The notes under the pieces: model-generated
Databases searched by the model: none
The model's input: only the letters and a program-made list of their open reading frames with translations
What the model was told of the DNA's origin: nothing
Program-made: the position numbers and the translations under genes
Assembly: GCA_031372145.1 (NCBI GenBank)
Contig: JANMKR010000176.1
Coordinates: 1-64,000, forward strand
Direction of reading: 5' to 3'
Source: CALMEC01 sp031372145
GTDB taxonomy: Bacteria; Actinomycetota; Thermoleophilia; Miltoncostaeales; Miltoncostaeaceae
Length of the DNA stretch: 64,000 nucleotides
Shown here: one piece after another, positions 1-8,009 of the stretch
Layout: each line of letters begins with the position of its first letter
How positions within the stretch are numbered: the stretch's first letter is position 1

Positions 1-921
1 GTCAACGCCGCGGCGGGCAGCCGAGGTCGCAAGGAGCGACGCGATCGCGGACTTGGACGGGTGGGTGCCCCACCCGCTACCAGCAGCGGTGACCGGCGTC
101 AAAGGGCCGCTGGAGGGGGTGCTGGCGCCCCCAGGCACCCGCAGTCGCGTTCCCACGATGACGATGTTGGGGTTGGTGATCCCGTTCGCCTGCGCGACGG
201 CCTGCGCGCTGGTGCCGAAGCGTGCAGCAATCGATCCGAGGTTGTCTCCCGATCGAACGGTGTAGCTGCCACCGATCGTCGCGGCCGATGTCGCCGTCGT
301 CGCGCCCCGACCCGCGCCCGTCACGCGCAGACGCGCCCCGACGATCACCACGTTGGGATTGGCGATGACGTTCACACGCGCCAGCGCCTGGGCGTTCGTG
401 CCAAATCGTGCGGCGATCGAACTGAGCGTATCGCCGGTCTGCACCGTGTATCCGCTGCTCGCAGCGACCCCCGCGGTCGCAGGTCGCGTTCCGCCACCGG
501 TGCCGATGCGAAGGCGCGCTCCGGCGATGACCACATGCGCGCTGCCAAGTCCGTTCTGGCGCACGATCGAGCTGATGCTGACGCCGAAACGCAGCGCGAC
601 GGCGCTGAGCGTGTCACCGGGCCGCACCGTGTAGCTGCGCGATGTCGACGCTGTCCGGCCCAGACGGCCGCCGCGCGCACCCGACGGCACCGCCAGGGAG
701 CGGCCGATGGAGAGCAGCTCGGTGTTCGAGATGCCGTTGAACCTGGCCAGGGACGCCGTGCTGACCCCATGCCGGGCGGCGATTGCGCCGAGCGTGTCTC
801 CGGCGTGCACGGTCACACGCAGCGCGGCTGTCGCTGAGGTCGCGACTGCGCAGATCGCGAGCATCGCACAGATCAGTACGCCTCGGACAGACACCAGCGG
901 GATGAGTCGAGTCGCACGCAT
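1..921 (-). CDS. Secreted LysM-repeat protein, C-terminus cut by window edge (probable lytic transglycosylase)
   Basis: An open frame of 307 codons runs off the left end of the window without a stop. It starts with a signal peptide (basic MRATRL, then a hydrophobic stretch ending near ATSATA). At least four LysM peptidoglycan-binding repeats follow, each with the pattern YTV-x-xGDTL-x-xIAxRFG and ending NPNVVIVGxRLRV, joined by Gly/Ala/Thr-rich linkers. The last visible residues, SAIASLLATSAARRGVD, resemble the run-in to a soluble lytic transglycosylase domain (typically ...ARRGVDPxLxxAxAxQESG), so a cell-wall-cleaving domain probably lies beyond the edge. The ATG at 921 is the only usable start, because an in-frame stop lies at 937-939. 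GGAG abuts the ATG with no spacer, so Shine-Dalgarno use is doubtful. The gene is divergent from the FrnE-like gene. Confidence 0.85.
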   Translation of the reverse strand, partial: MRATRLIPLVSVRGVLICAMLAICAVATSATAALRVTVHAGDTLGAIAARHGVSTASLARFNGISNTELLSIGRSLAVPSGARGGRLGRTASTSRSYTVRPGDTLSAVALRFGVSISSIVRQNGLGSAHVVIAGARLRIGTGGGTRPATAGVAASSGYTVQTGDTLSSIAARFGTNAQALARVNVIANPNVVIVGARLRVTGAGRGATTATSAATIGGSYTVRSGDNLGSIAARFGTSAQAVAQANGITNPNIVIVGTRLRVPGGASTPSSGPLTPVTAAGSGWGTHPSKSAIASLLATSAARRGVD

Positions 922-956
922 CTCCTGGAGTGTTCGTCATCGCGGGACGTTTGGGG

Positions 957-1040
957 AGACCTCCCCGGGCTCCCCTGCCTCCCTGCATTTGTGACGCCCC
1001 TCCCCCCTGGTGCGCATCGCCCCTCCCCCGCTCCAAAGTC
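957..1040. other. Polypyrimidine tract (G-rich on the minus strand)
   Basis: Between the divergent LysM and FrnE-like genes, the plus strand is almost entirely C/T, with many runs of three to six C. The minus strand therefore carries repeated G-tracts able in principle to form G-quadruplexes. No gene is visible here. Confidence 0.5.
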
Positions 1041-1078
1041 CCTGCAGAGCGTCCATTTCCCAACGGGTTGCAACAGCG

Positions 1079-1084
1079 TAAGAT
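1079..1084 (+). promoter_or_regulatory. Putative -10 element TAAGAT giving a leaderless FrnE-like mRNA
   Basis: TAAGAT ends six bases before the ATG at 1091. There is no Shine-Dalgarno sequence. A transcript starting at or near the A of the ATG would be leaderless. No good -35 match was seen. Confidence 0.4.
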
Positions 1085-1090
1085 CGTTGC

Positions 1091-1726
1091 ATGGCTGCGA
1101 AACCCCCGTTGCAGATCATCGTCTTCAGCGACTATCTCTGACCGTTCTGCCATGTCGCACGAGCACGTGTGGAGTGGCTACGGCACTCGTTGGGCGCCGA
1201 CGTCGAGTGGTTTCCCTTTCACTTGCACCCCGAATACCCGCCCGAGGGCATCCCGCGGGCAGTGCTGATCGAGCGCTACGGCCCGCAGTTCGCGACGACG
1301 GTTCAGGCGATGGCAGAAGACGCCGGACTTCCGTACAACCCGCATCCGGAGCGCGTGCCCAACACACGGACCGCGCTCGAGTTGACGGAGTGGGCACGGG
1401 CCCAGAGCCCCGCCGCGCACGAGCGGCTGCATGACCGGTTGATGGACGCCTACTGGCTGGAGGGGCGCGACATCACCGGCTGGGACGAGCTGCGCCCTTG
1501 CGTCGCCGATGTCGGGCTCGATGCCGATGACGCCGAGGAGGCCGTCACATCGGGCGCGTTTGCCGAGCCGGTCGACACCTGGACCGGCTGGGCCCAGTCA
1601 CACGGCATCTCGGCGATTCCGGCGTTCGTGTTCGAGCAGCGCGTGCTGGTGAGTGGCGCACAGCCGAACGAGGTCCTGGAGCGGGCGGCCCACCAGGCCC
1701 GCGAGCTCATGGCGGCGGAAGGTTGA
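1091..1726 (+). CDS. FrnE/DsbA-like thioredoxin-fold oxidoreductase, predicted selenoprotein (TGA 1139-1141 = Sec17)
   Basis: Reading from ATG 1091, the frame gives MAAKPPLQIIVFSDYL, then TGA, then PFCHVARARVEWL, and continues open to 1726 (211 residues counting Sec). Family members have a CPWC/CPFC redox motif after the D-Y-x of the first beta strand. Here the first Cys is replaced exactly by the TGA, giving U17-P-F-C20. Downstream residues keep the FrnE pattern: helical insert, then a late AIPAF with the cis-Pro near 177 that faces the active site. A hairpin starts immediately after the TGA (separate entry). A conventional gene finder would call only a truncated protein from GTG 1169, which lacks the redox motif. 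TGA is an ordinary stop elsewhere in the window, so general reassignment is unlikely. The role is thiol-disulfide exchange; no signal peptide is seen, so it is probably cytosolic. The 3' end overlaps the convergent copper gene by 20 nt. The alternative is a nonsense mutation of a Cys codon. Confidence 0.85.
1142..1183 (+). promoter_or_regulatory. Candidate bacterial SECIS hairpin of the FrnE-like selenoprotein
   Basis: By eye, directly after the TGA: CCGU 1142-1145 pairs with ACGG 1180-1183; GCCA 1149-1152 pairs with UGGC 1175-1178; CGCAC 1156-1160 pairs with GUGUG 1167-1171. The apical loop is GAGCAC (1161-1166). The loop begins 19 nt after the UGA and has G as its first base, matching the published general features of bacterial SECIS elements (loop about 16-37 nt from the UGA, G among the first loop bases). 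No folding energy was computed. Confidence 0.65.
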
Positions 1727-3029
1727 CCAAGACACCCACGACGATCAGCAGCAGGACCGCGACCACGATCTCGGCGGCGATGCTGACCCGCAGGGCCTGA
1801 CCGGCGCCACCATCGCCCTCCCGGAGTCCCAGGGCGGCGCGCTCGAGCCGTGGGTGGAGCACCAGACGATTGTAGGCGCCGCCGAGCAGCAGCACGGCGA
1901 ACACGATCAGCTTGACCAGGAGCGCTTGCCCGTACCCGGTGTCGATCAGGTCGTCGAACGCGGTGAGTTCGGCGATCGCACGATAGACGCCGGTCACGAC
2001 AAGCGCTCCGACACACAGGATCGCAACCGTCGAGAATCGAACGACGACCGCCGCGCTGAACCGCGTCCCGTCGGCATCTGCGCTGCCGCGCAGCGCGCGG
2101 GGCACGACGGCGAGCAGCGCGGCAAGCCCACCCAGCCAGATTCCCGTCGCCCACACGTGGATGGCGTCGATGCCGATCGCGATGGCCGAGTCGGTTCCCG
2201 AAGACGCGTGGCCCGCCCACGCGATCCCGGCGGTGGCGATGCCGAGCGGAATCGCCACCGCGTACCCCCATGACCCTGCAGGGTCGGGCGCATCACCGCT
2301 CGCTGACCGAAACAGCAGCAGCGACGCGACGATCGCGACAACGAGCCCCACGAGCTGGACGACCCACGTGATGCCCCACCGCGTTTCCAGCAACGCGCCG
2401 ATGTCGGTCGAATCGAGCTCGGCGAGCAGGCCGATCACACCACAGGCAAGACCGAGCGCGGCGGCCGCCGCAAGACACCACCATGTGGTCCACCAGACGC
2501 GAATGCCGCTCCGCAGCGGCGGTCCCATGAAATCTCGCCACGCTTCGACCGACACGCTCCCCGGCGGTCGCGTGCCGCCGGCGCGCCAGGCCGGAGCGAT
2601 CACCGCAAACCGCACGCCGATCATTCCGACCAATCCCAGCAGCGCCGCGAACGACAGGACATCGGCCAGCACCGACAGCGGACTGCGCCGGGATGGCCCC
2701 GCGACCGGAGTCGATCCCCGGACCAGATTGACGCGCCCCTCGGTGACGTGACCGTCGCGCGACAGCACGCGCCAGCGAAGATCGGGCTCGGCGCGCGTCG
2801 CGCCGGGGACGACCACCGTCTGATCATCGGCGGGATCGACGTCCGCCGCCAGGCTGCGTCCGTCCACCGCCGTGATCCGAAGAAACGCCCCCTCGACGGG
2901 CGCCGAATAGCTCAGCCGGACCCCCGGGCCGGTGGTCTGGCCAACCGTCTGGAGTTCGGAATGCGCAAGCGCGCCTGCCGGCCCCGCAAGCAGCGCAATC
3001 GCGAAGCTGAGCCAGATCGGGGCGCGCAC
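1707..3029 (-). CDS. CopC-CopD fusion copper resistance/transport protein
   Basis: This is a 440-aa membrane protein. A signal peptide (residues 1-22, ending GALA) precedes a CopC domain that starts with His23; in CopC proteins the N-terminal His is a Cu(II) ligand. The CopC beta-sandwich runs to about residue 105 (motifs VRLSYSAPVEGAFLRI and RWRVLSRDGHVTEG). The remainder is a CopD/YcnJ-type integral membrane domain with about eight hydrophobic helices, including WATGIWLGGLAALL and a helix near AVLLLGGAYNRLVLHPRL. The fused architecture is common in actinobacteria and is linked to periplasmic copper handling. The last 20 nt overlap the convergent FrnE-like gene. The small peptide gene just upstream may be co-transcribed. 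Confidence 0.9.
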   Translation of the reverse strand: MRAPIWLSFAIALLAGPAGALAHSELQTVGQTTGPGVRLSYSAPVEGAFLRITAVDGRSLAADVDPADDQTVVVPGATRAEPDLRWRVLSRDGHVTEGRVNLVRGSTPVAGPSRRSPLSVLADVLSFAALLGLVGMIGVRFAVIAPAWRAGGTRPPGSVSVEAWRDFMGPPLRSGIRVWWTTWWCLAAAAALGLACGVIGLLAELDSTDIGALLETRWGITWVVQLVGLVVAIVASLLLFRSASGDAPDPAGSWGYAVAIPLGIATAGIAWAGHASSGTDSAIAIGIDAIHVWATGIWLGGLAALLAVVPRALRGSADADGTRFSAAVVVRFSTVAILCVGALVVTGVYRAIAELTAFDDLIDTGYGQALLVKLIVFAVLLLGGAYNRLVLHPRLERAALGLREGDGGAGQALRVSIAAEIVVAVLLLIVVGVLVNLPPP

Positions 3030-3056
3030 GCGCCCGAGGGTGTCAGGTCGGGGGAC

Positions 3057-3146
3057 CTACGCCAAGAGGACATGCAGCATCAGCAGGGCCACTGTGGCGA
3101 GGACAAAGCCTGCGGCGGCACTGCGAAACGCGGGGGTGGGGTTCAT
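3057..3146 (-). CDS. Putative 29-aa single-pass membrane peptide
   Basis: An ATG at 3146 preceded by GAGAG with five-base spacing opens a 29-codon frame encoding MNPTPAFRSAAAGF followed by a continuous hydrophobic segment (VLATVALLMLHVLL) and a TAG stop. It lies 27 nt upstream of the CopC-CopD gene on the same strand. No family is recognised. The good spacing, hydrophobicity and position suggest a small membrane subunit, but an ORF this short can arise by chance. Confidence 0.35.
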   Translation of the reverse strand: MNPTPAFRSAAAGFVLATVALLMLHVLLA

Positions 3147-3238
3147 TCGGTCTCTCGCGGTCGTATGGACTCATCACCCATATCGACTCCGCAACCACCA
3201 CCTTGATACACCGGAGCGCGAAATCGTCCGCACGACGC

Positions 3239-4138
3239 TCAGATGTGCTGTCGCAACCCGACCCCCCCGCCGATGGCGGACGAGGCGTGGTCACCTGCCT
3301 CCTGAACGAGACGGGTCAGGACCTCGTGGTCCAGGCGCCAGCGCTCGGCGGGGCACGACAGCCCGATGGAGGCGACCGGATGTCCCTGCGGACCGATGAT
3401 CGGCACGGCCACGCAGCAACATCCGTCGGAGAGCTCCTCCAGATCCTTGCCGACACCCAACTCGCGGACCGCACCCAGGTTGCGCTTGAGGTGACGGCGC
3501 TCGACGAGCGTGCGACGGGTGAACGCCTCCAGGCGCCGCGCGCCGAGGTAGTCGTCCAGGATGGGTTCGGGCGCAGCCGCGAGCAGCACCTTGCCGAGCG
3601 CGGTCGTGTGCGCCACCCGCGAGAAACCGACGTCCACACCAGGCAGATGGAGTGCGTCATCGGCGCCCTCGGCCAGGTCGACGATGATCATCTCGCCACC
3701 GCGAAACACTGCGAGGTAGCAATCCTCCCGAATCTGCTCAGCGAGGTCCGACAGGATCGGACGGACGGTCGGAACAAGGTCGAACTGCTCGTAGAACAGT
3801 CGGTGCAGACGTGCGACCTTGCTGCCCAAGCCGTAGCAGCCGTGACCGACGCGAACGACATACCCCGCGTTTTCCAAGGTGTGCAGCACGTGGTAGCTCG
3901 TGCCGAGGCTGATCTCGAGCGTCTGCGCCACCGCCTTGGCCGGCAGCGGAAGTGGTGACGCGGCGACCGCCTCGAGCACGTCGAGGGCGCGGCTGACAGA
4001 TGTCAGGACATCTTTGGGTCCCTGACGGCCTTCATCAATCAAAGCCCGCAAAGCCCCACCCTGCATGCCGGCAGCAGGTGTGGGCACGGCTTCGGTATCC
4101 CCCTGGACGCCGTCCATATCGCGCAACCCTATGTCCAC
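3239..4138 (-). CDS. IclR-family transcriptional regulator
   Basis: This is a 299-aa protein. The N-terminal winged helix-turn-helix covers about residues 43-105 (VSRALDVLEAVAASPLPLPAKAVAQTLEISLGTSYHVLHTLENAGYVVR, in pieces), followed by the IclR effector domain (FSRVAHTTALGKVLLAA, ELSDGCCCVAVPI, GPQGHPVASIGLS). The GTG at 4138 is chosen because GGGAG lies six bases before it; an ATG at 4117 is an alternative. It is divergent from the amidohydrolase/Fe-S/alcohol dehydrogenase operon over a 147-bp gap, so it probably controls that operon in response to a small organic effector. Three consecutive Cys residues in the effector domain are unusual and could be redox- or metal-sensitive. Confidence 0.9.
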   Translation of the reverse strand: MDIGLRDMDGVQGDTEAVPTPAAGMQGGALRALIDEGRQGPKDVLTSVSRALDVLEAVAASPLPLPAKAVAQTLEISLGTSYHVLHTLENAGYVVRVGHGCYGLGSKVARLHRLFYEQFDLVPTVRPILSDLAEQIREDCYLAVFRGGEMIIVDLAEGADDALHLPGVDVGFSRVAHTTALGKVLLAAAPEPILDDYLGARRLEAFTRRTLVERRHLKRNLGAVRELGVGKDLEELSDGCCCVAVPIIGPQGHPVASIGLSCPAERWRLDHEVLTRLVQEAGDHASSAIGGGVGLRQHI

Positions 4139-4285
4139 GAGTACTCCCTGTAAACCCGTGGGGACCTGCCCCGACGCCGCAGTGCGATTTCACATGCTGG
4201 AGAAACAGGGCGCATTTGCCGGTGCGCGGCGCTCGCTCCCTGGCAAGTCTTCGGCGGACACTTGTCATCCACCCCGGAGGCATCC
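4139..4285. promoter_or_regulatory. Divergent promoter region between IclR regulator and amidohydrolase operon
   Basis: This 147-bp intergenic segment must contain both promoters and probably the regulator's operator. An imperfect inverted repeat (GTCCACG at 4133-4139 against CGTGGGGAC near 4157-4165) is visible, but it does not match the classical IclR box, so the operator assignment is tentative. Confidence 0.4.
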
Positions 4286-5311
4286 ATGTATCGCAGCGCC
4301 GCTGGCGACGAATACTTCGTGGTCGACGGGCACGTCCACTGGTGGGACGGAAGCCCTGCGAACCAGAAGAACGAGTACGGCAAGGGGTTCATCTCGTGTT
4401 TCTACGACTATCACTCGGGCCTGTCGCCCGCGGAGTACGTCTGGCCACGGGAGAAGTACGAGAAGTACGACAAGGAGACGATGTTCCAGGACATGTTCGT
4501 CGACGGGTACGTCGATGTCGGCATCTTGCAGCCGACCTACCTGACGGATTTCTACGTCAACGGGTTCAACACGACCGCCCGGGACGCGGAGCTGAAGAAC
4601 CTGCACCCCGACCGGTTTGTCCTCAACAGCGCGTGGGATCCGCGTGACGGCGACCGAGGCCTGGCCGAGTTCGAGGAGAAGGTCGCGACCTACGGGATCA
4701 AGGGCGTCAAGCTCTACACGGCCGAGTGGCGCGGTGACTCGCGCGGCTGGAGCCTGACCGACCCGATGGCCGAGCGGTACCTCGCCAAATGCCAGGAACT
4801 CGGCGTCAAGAACATCCACGTGCACAAGGGCCCCACGATCTGGCCGCTCAACAAGGACGCCTTCGACGTCGCCGACATCGACCACGCCGCGACGAACTTC
4901 CCGGAGCTCAACTTCATCGTCGAGCACGTCGGCATGCCGCGGACCGAGGACTTCTGCTGGATCGCCGTGCAGGAGCCGAACGTCTACGGGGGCCTGGCAG
5001 TGCTCATGCCGTTCATCCACCCACGGCCGCGGTATTTCGCTGAGGTGATGGCCGAGCTGCTCTTCTGGCTCGGGCCTGACCGCCTGCTGTTCTCATCCGA
5101 CTACGCGCTGTGGCACCCGAAATGGCTCATCGAGAAGTTCGTGGACTTCGAGATCCCGGAGGACATCGCGTCCCAAGTGGGCGTGCAGCTCAGCGTCGAG
5201 ACCAAGCAGAAGATCCTGGGGCTCAACGCCGCCAAGCTCTACGACATCGACCCCGAGGCGCACGCCGCCAAGCTGGCGGACGACGTGTTCAGCAAGATGG
5301 TCGCGGCGTGA
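4286..5311 (+). CDS. Amidohydrolase-family (TIM-barrel) metal-dependent hydrolase
   Basis: The ATG at 4286 has a strong GGAGG five bases upstream, giving 341 residues. The N-terminal VVDGHVHWWDG holds the metal-binding HxH of amidohydrolase-2 proteins. Later VHKGP, IVEHVGMP and the C-terminal LLFSSDYALWHP supply the further His and Asp ligands. Close relatives accompany soluble diiron monooxygenase clusters (propane/phenol type, for example mimABCD of mycobacteria), where such a protein is needed for monooxygenase maturation or activity. Here it is the first gene of an operon with a MIP18-like protein and an alcohol dehydrogenase, but no monooxygenase subunits occur in the window. The true substrate is unknown. 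Confidence 0.85.
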   Translation: MYRSAAGDEYFVVDGHVHWWDGSPANQKNEYGKGFISCFYDYHSGLSPAEYVWPREKYEKYDKETMFQDMFVDGYVDVGILQPTYLTDFYVNGFNTTARDAELKNLHPDRFVLNSAWDPRDGDRGLAEFEEKVATYGIKGVKLYTAEWRGDSRGWSLTDPMAERYLAKCQELGVKNIHVHKGPTIWPLNKDAFDVADIDHAATNFPELNFIVEHVGMPRTEDFCWIAVQEPNVYGGLAVLMPFIHPRPRYFAEVMAELLFWLGPDRLLFSSDYALWHPKWLIEKFVDFEIPEDIASQVGVQLSVETKQKILGLNAAKLYDIDPEAHAAKLADDVFSKMVAA

Positions 5312-6021
5312 TCAGCGCCGAGCAGGTCTGGACGGTCCTCGCGGACGTCCGCGACCCGGAGCTCGACCGAAGCGTGGTCGAACTCGATTTCGTCCAATCC
5401 GTGTCGGTGGAGGGCGATGACGCGACGGTCGCCCTGCGTCTGCCGACATTTTGGTGCTCCCCCAGCTTCGCGTACATGATGGTCAGTGATGCGCGTGACG
5501 CCGTCTCGGCCCTCGATGGGGTCGGGACGGTGCACATCGATCTGGTCGACCATCACGTGGGTGCCATCGTCACCGAAGGGGTCCGGTCAGGACGAACGTT
5601 CACCGAGACGTTCCCGGACCACGCCGACGGGGAACTCGGTGAACTGCGACGGAAGTTCCGGCTCAAGGCGTTCCTGGTGCGCCAGGAGCCGGTCCTGCGA
5701 GCGGCCCGGGACGCGTTCGGCGCCGCCCGGGCCGTGGAGCTGCGCCTGGGCGACGGGAGCGCTCCGGTCGGCATCGACGGCGAGGAGTGGCGTGAATATC
5801 TGCGCCGGCGACGCGAACTGGACATGGATGACGGTCCTGATGCACTGGTGTTCACGAGCGCCCAAGGCGAACCGCTGGACACGGAGGGGCTCGACCATTT
5901 CATCCGCATCTCACGTTCGGTGCGGGTGAGCCTGATGGCCAACACCGAGTTCTGCACCGGGCTCCTGGCAGCGCGGTATGACGAGTTGGAACACTGGCAA
6001 CACGCGGAGGTGACCCGATGA
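5308..6021 (+). CDS. MIP18/DUF59-type metal-sulfur cluster assembly protein with C-terminal extension
   Basis: The GTG at 5308 overlaps the TGA of the amidohydrolase gene (GTGA), indicating translational coupling. Residues 1-90 form a DUF59 domain (EQVWTVLADVRDPELDRSVVELDFV, in pieces, and ATVALRLPTFWCSPSFAYMM), as in PaaD/SufT-like Fe-S or metal-centre assembly factors. The Cys-Ser-Pro motif is typical of the variants in monooxygenase operons. The remaining 145 residues (for example LRRKFRLKAFLVRQEP) are found with that subgroup but have no assigned function. It probably helps mature the metal centre of a partner oxygenase encoded elsewhere. Confidence 0.8.
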   Translation: MISAEQVWTVLADVRDPELDRSVVELDFVQSVSVEGDDATVALRLPTFWCSPSFAYMMVSDARDAVSALDGVGTVHIDLVDHHVGAIVTEGVRSGRTFTETFPDHADGELGELRRKFRLKAFLVRQEPVLRAARDAFGAARAVELRLGDGSAPVGIDGEEWREYLRRRRELDMDDGPDALVFTSAQGEPLDTEGLDHFIRISRSVRVSLMANTEFCTGLLAARYDELEHWQHAEVTR

Positions 6022-7046
6022 AGGCCGCAGTCCTTCCTGCATACGATGCGGACCTGTCGCTCGAGACCGTTCCGGCCCCGGAAGTCCAGGGGACCAACGA
6101 CGTCATCGTGCGCATCGGGGGCGCGGGACTGTGCCGCACGGACCTCCACATCATCGAGGGGGTGTGGAAGAACAAGGTCGAAGTCGAGTTGCCCTACATC
6201 CTGGGACACGAAAACGCCGGGTGGGTCGAGGACGTGGGTCCGGGCGTCAAATCGATCAAACACGGCGATGCGGTCATCGTCCACCCGGTCATCACGTGCG
6301 GGTTGTGCCGGGCGTGCCGGGCTGGTGAGGACATGCACTGCATCGACCTGCAGTTTCCCGGCATCACCCAGAACGGCGGGTTTGCGGAGTACCTGCGCAC
6401 CGGGGAGCGAGCGATCATCAAACTCCCGGAGGGACTTGAGCCCAAGGCGATCGCACCGTACGCCGATGCCGGCATCACCGCCTACCGGGCGGCCAAACGG
6501 GCGGCCAAGCATCTGTACCCGGGCACCCGCGCGGCCATCATCGGCGTCGGTGGGCTGGGGCACATCGCGGTGCAGGTGCTCAGGGAGCTGTGCGCGACGG
6601 AGATCATCGCGATCGATCGCAACCCGGCTGCATTGAAGCTCGCCGGTGGGTGGGGTGCCCACCACTTGGTGGACGGATCCGGCGGGGACGCTGTCGAGCA
6701 GGTGCTGGAGCTGACCGATGGGCAGGGTGCCGAGGCCGTCATCGACTTCGTCGGTGAGGGCACCGCCATCTCGGAGGCCGTGGGGATGCTCAAGAAGGGC
6801 GGCATCTACTGGGTCGTCGGCTATGGCGGCATGGTCGAGATCCCCGCGATCGACCTGATCTTCAGCGAGATCGCGGTGATGGGCAGCCTGGTGGGCAATT
6901 ACAACGAACTCGCCGAGCTGATGACCATGGCTGGGCAAGGACGCGTGACCCTGCATGCGGCGGAGTACGCACTGGATGACATCAACACCGCCATCCACGA
7001 TCTGCACCACGGCCAACTCCAAGGCCGCGGGGTGATCATTCCCTAA
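6018..7046 (+). CDS. Zinc-dependent medium-chain alcohol dehydrogenase
   Basis: This 342-aa protein starts at an ATG overlapping the preceding stop (ATGA). GHENAGWVEDVG gives the catalytic zinc His/Glu region, and CGLCRACRAGEDMHC is the four-Cys structural zinc lobe. The catalytic Cys is in GLCRTDLHIIEG. The Rossmann fold contains GVGGLGHIAVQVL. It is similar in kind to NAD(P)-dependent secondary or allylic alcohol dehydrogenases (propan-2-ol, aryl alcohol). As the third gene of the IclR-linked operon it would oxidise the alcohol made by a monooxygenase. It is followed by a hairpin. Confidence 0.9.
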   Translation: MKAAVLPAYDADLSLETVPAPEVQGTNDVIVRIGGAGLCRTDLHIIEGVWKNKVEVELPYILGHENAGWVEDVGPGVKSIKHGDAVIVHPVITCGLCRACRAGEDMHCIDLQFPGITQNGGFAEYLRTGERAIIKLPEGLEPKAIAPYADAGITAYRAAKRAAKHLYPGTRAAIIGVGGLGHIAVQVLRELCATEIIAIDRNPAALKLAGGWGAHHLVDGSGGDAVEQVLELTDGQGAEAVIDFVGEGTAISEAVGMLKKGGIYWVVGYGGMVEIPAIDLIFSEIAVMGSLVGNYNELAELMTMAGQGRVTLHAAEYALDDINTAIHDLHHGQLQGRGVIIP

Positions 7047-7075
7047 TTTCCTGCGTCGGACCACTCGTGATGTGC

Positions 7076-7103
7076 CGGGTTGCTCAGCGCGACGGGCAAC
7101 CCC
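7076..7103 (+). terminator. Hairpin after alcohol dehydrogenase gene
   Basis: GGGTTGC (7077-7083) pairs with GCAACCC (7096-7102), placed between two convergent genes. There is no U-tract, so terminator function is tentative. Confidence 0.4.
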
Positions 7104-7134
7104 GCACATCCGCGAGGCGGTCAGCGCATCAGGA

Positions 7135-8009
7135 TCAGCACACCTCGCGCAGTTCGACGCTCACGACCATCGACTCGGTGATCCCGCCGAGGTAGGTGCC
7201 CTTGATCGGAACCACGTCCGCGTAGTCGCGGCCGCACGCGATGCGCACGTAGCGGTCGCTGACCTCGCCCACGTGTGTGGGATCCTCTTCGACCCAGCCG
7301 ATTCCGGGAACGTGAACCTCTGCCCAGGCATGACTCTCGACCATGCCCTCACGATCGGGCTCGAACATCCACCCGCTCACATACCGCGCCGCAACGCCAC
7401 GCAGCCGGCAGAGCGCGACGAAGACATGGGCGAAGTCCTGGCACACGCCGCGCCCCGCCCCGATCACCCCGTCGACGGTCGTGGTGACGTCGGTCGCCCC
7501 ACGCTCGTAGACCAACGCGGCGTTGAGCGCACTCGCCAGTCGGCGGACCCATGCCGCTACTCCGATCGCGGACGAGACCGCGAGCCCGTCGGCGAACACG
7601 CGCGTCGCGTCCGACCACGCGACAAGCTCGGATGGGAGCAAAACTCGGCCCAGGCCTCTCGGTAGGCCTCACCCTGGAGCACCGTCCACCCGTCCGGGCC
7701 GTCCACCTCGCCGATCACCGGGACCGGAGCCCGCATCGAGATCAGCGACTCCGCCTCGACGACAAGGCGTGGATGGTCATCGACGATCTGGCACCACCAC
7801 ACCCGGTTGCCCCACACGTCGGTGGACTCGGCGACATCGGCGTTCGGCGTCAACGCGATGCGTGCGTACTCGACCTGCTGCCTGGGACCGTCGACGGGGC
7901 CGAGCCGGATCTCGTTGACGCTCTCGCGCGCGGAACCTGCGTACGTGAACTCAGTTCTGTGCTTGACGAACAGCTTGCGCGTAATGAGGTCCACCGGTGA
8001 ACTCCGCAT
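7135..8009 (-). pseudogene. Transglutaminase-like cysteine peptidase-fold protein, interrupted by a one-base frameshift
   Basis: The N-terminal part (frame from ATG 8009 or GTG 7994) contains the bacterial transglutaminase N-domain (VKHRTEFTYAGSARESVNEIRL, in pieces, to AYREAWAEF). The catalytic part continues in another frame from about 7645 with LLPSELVAWSDATRVFADGL, then the Cys motif GVCQDFAHVF, the His motif ESHAWAEVHVPG and the Asp in EDPTH. The join falls in a four-base run (AAAA at 7640-7643 on the plus strand). One additional base there would restore the expected ...AEFLLPSELVAW. All three catalytic residues are intact, so this is either a sequencing or assembly error in a homopolymer, a very recent mutation, or ribosomal slippage. 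It is the last gene of the ATP-grasp/alpha-E operon and overlaps the alpha-E gene. Confidence 0.8.

Noticed and set aside
1169..1726. FrnE-like gene starting at GTG 1169 as a complete protein
   Set aside because: This would delete the first beta strand and the whole redox motif; the in-frame upstream part with UGA fits the family far better.
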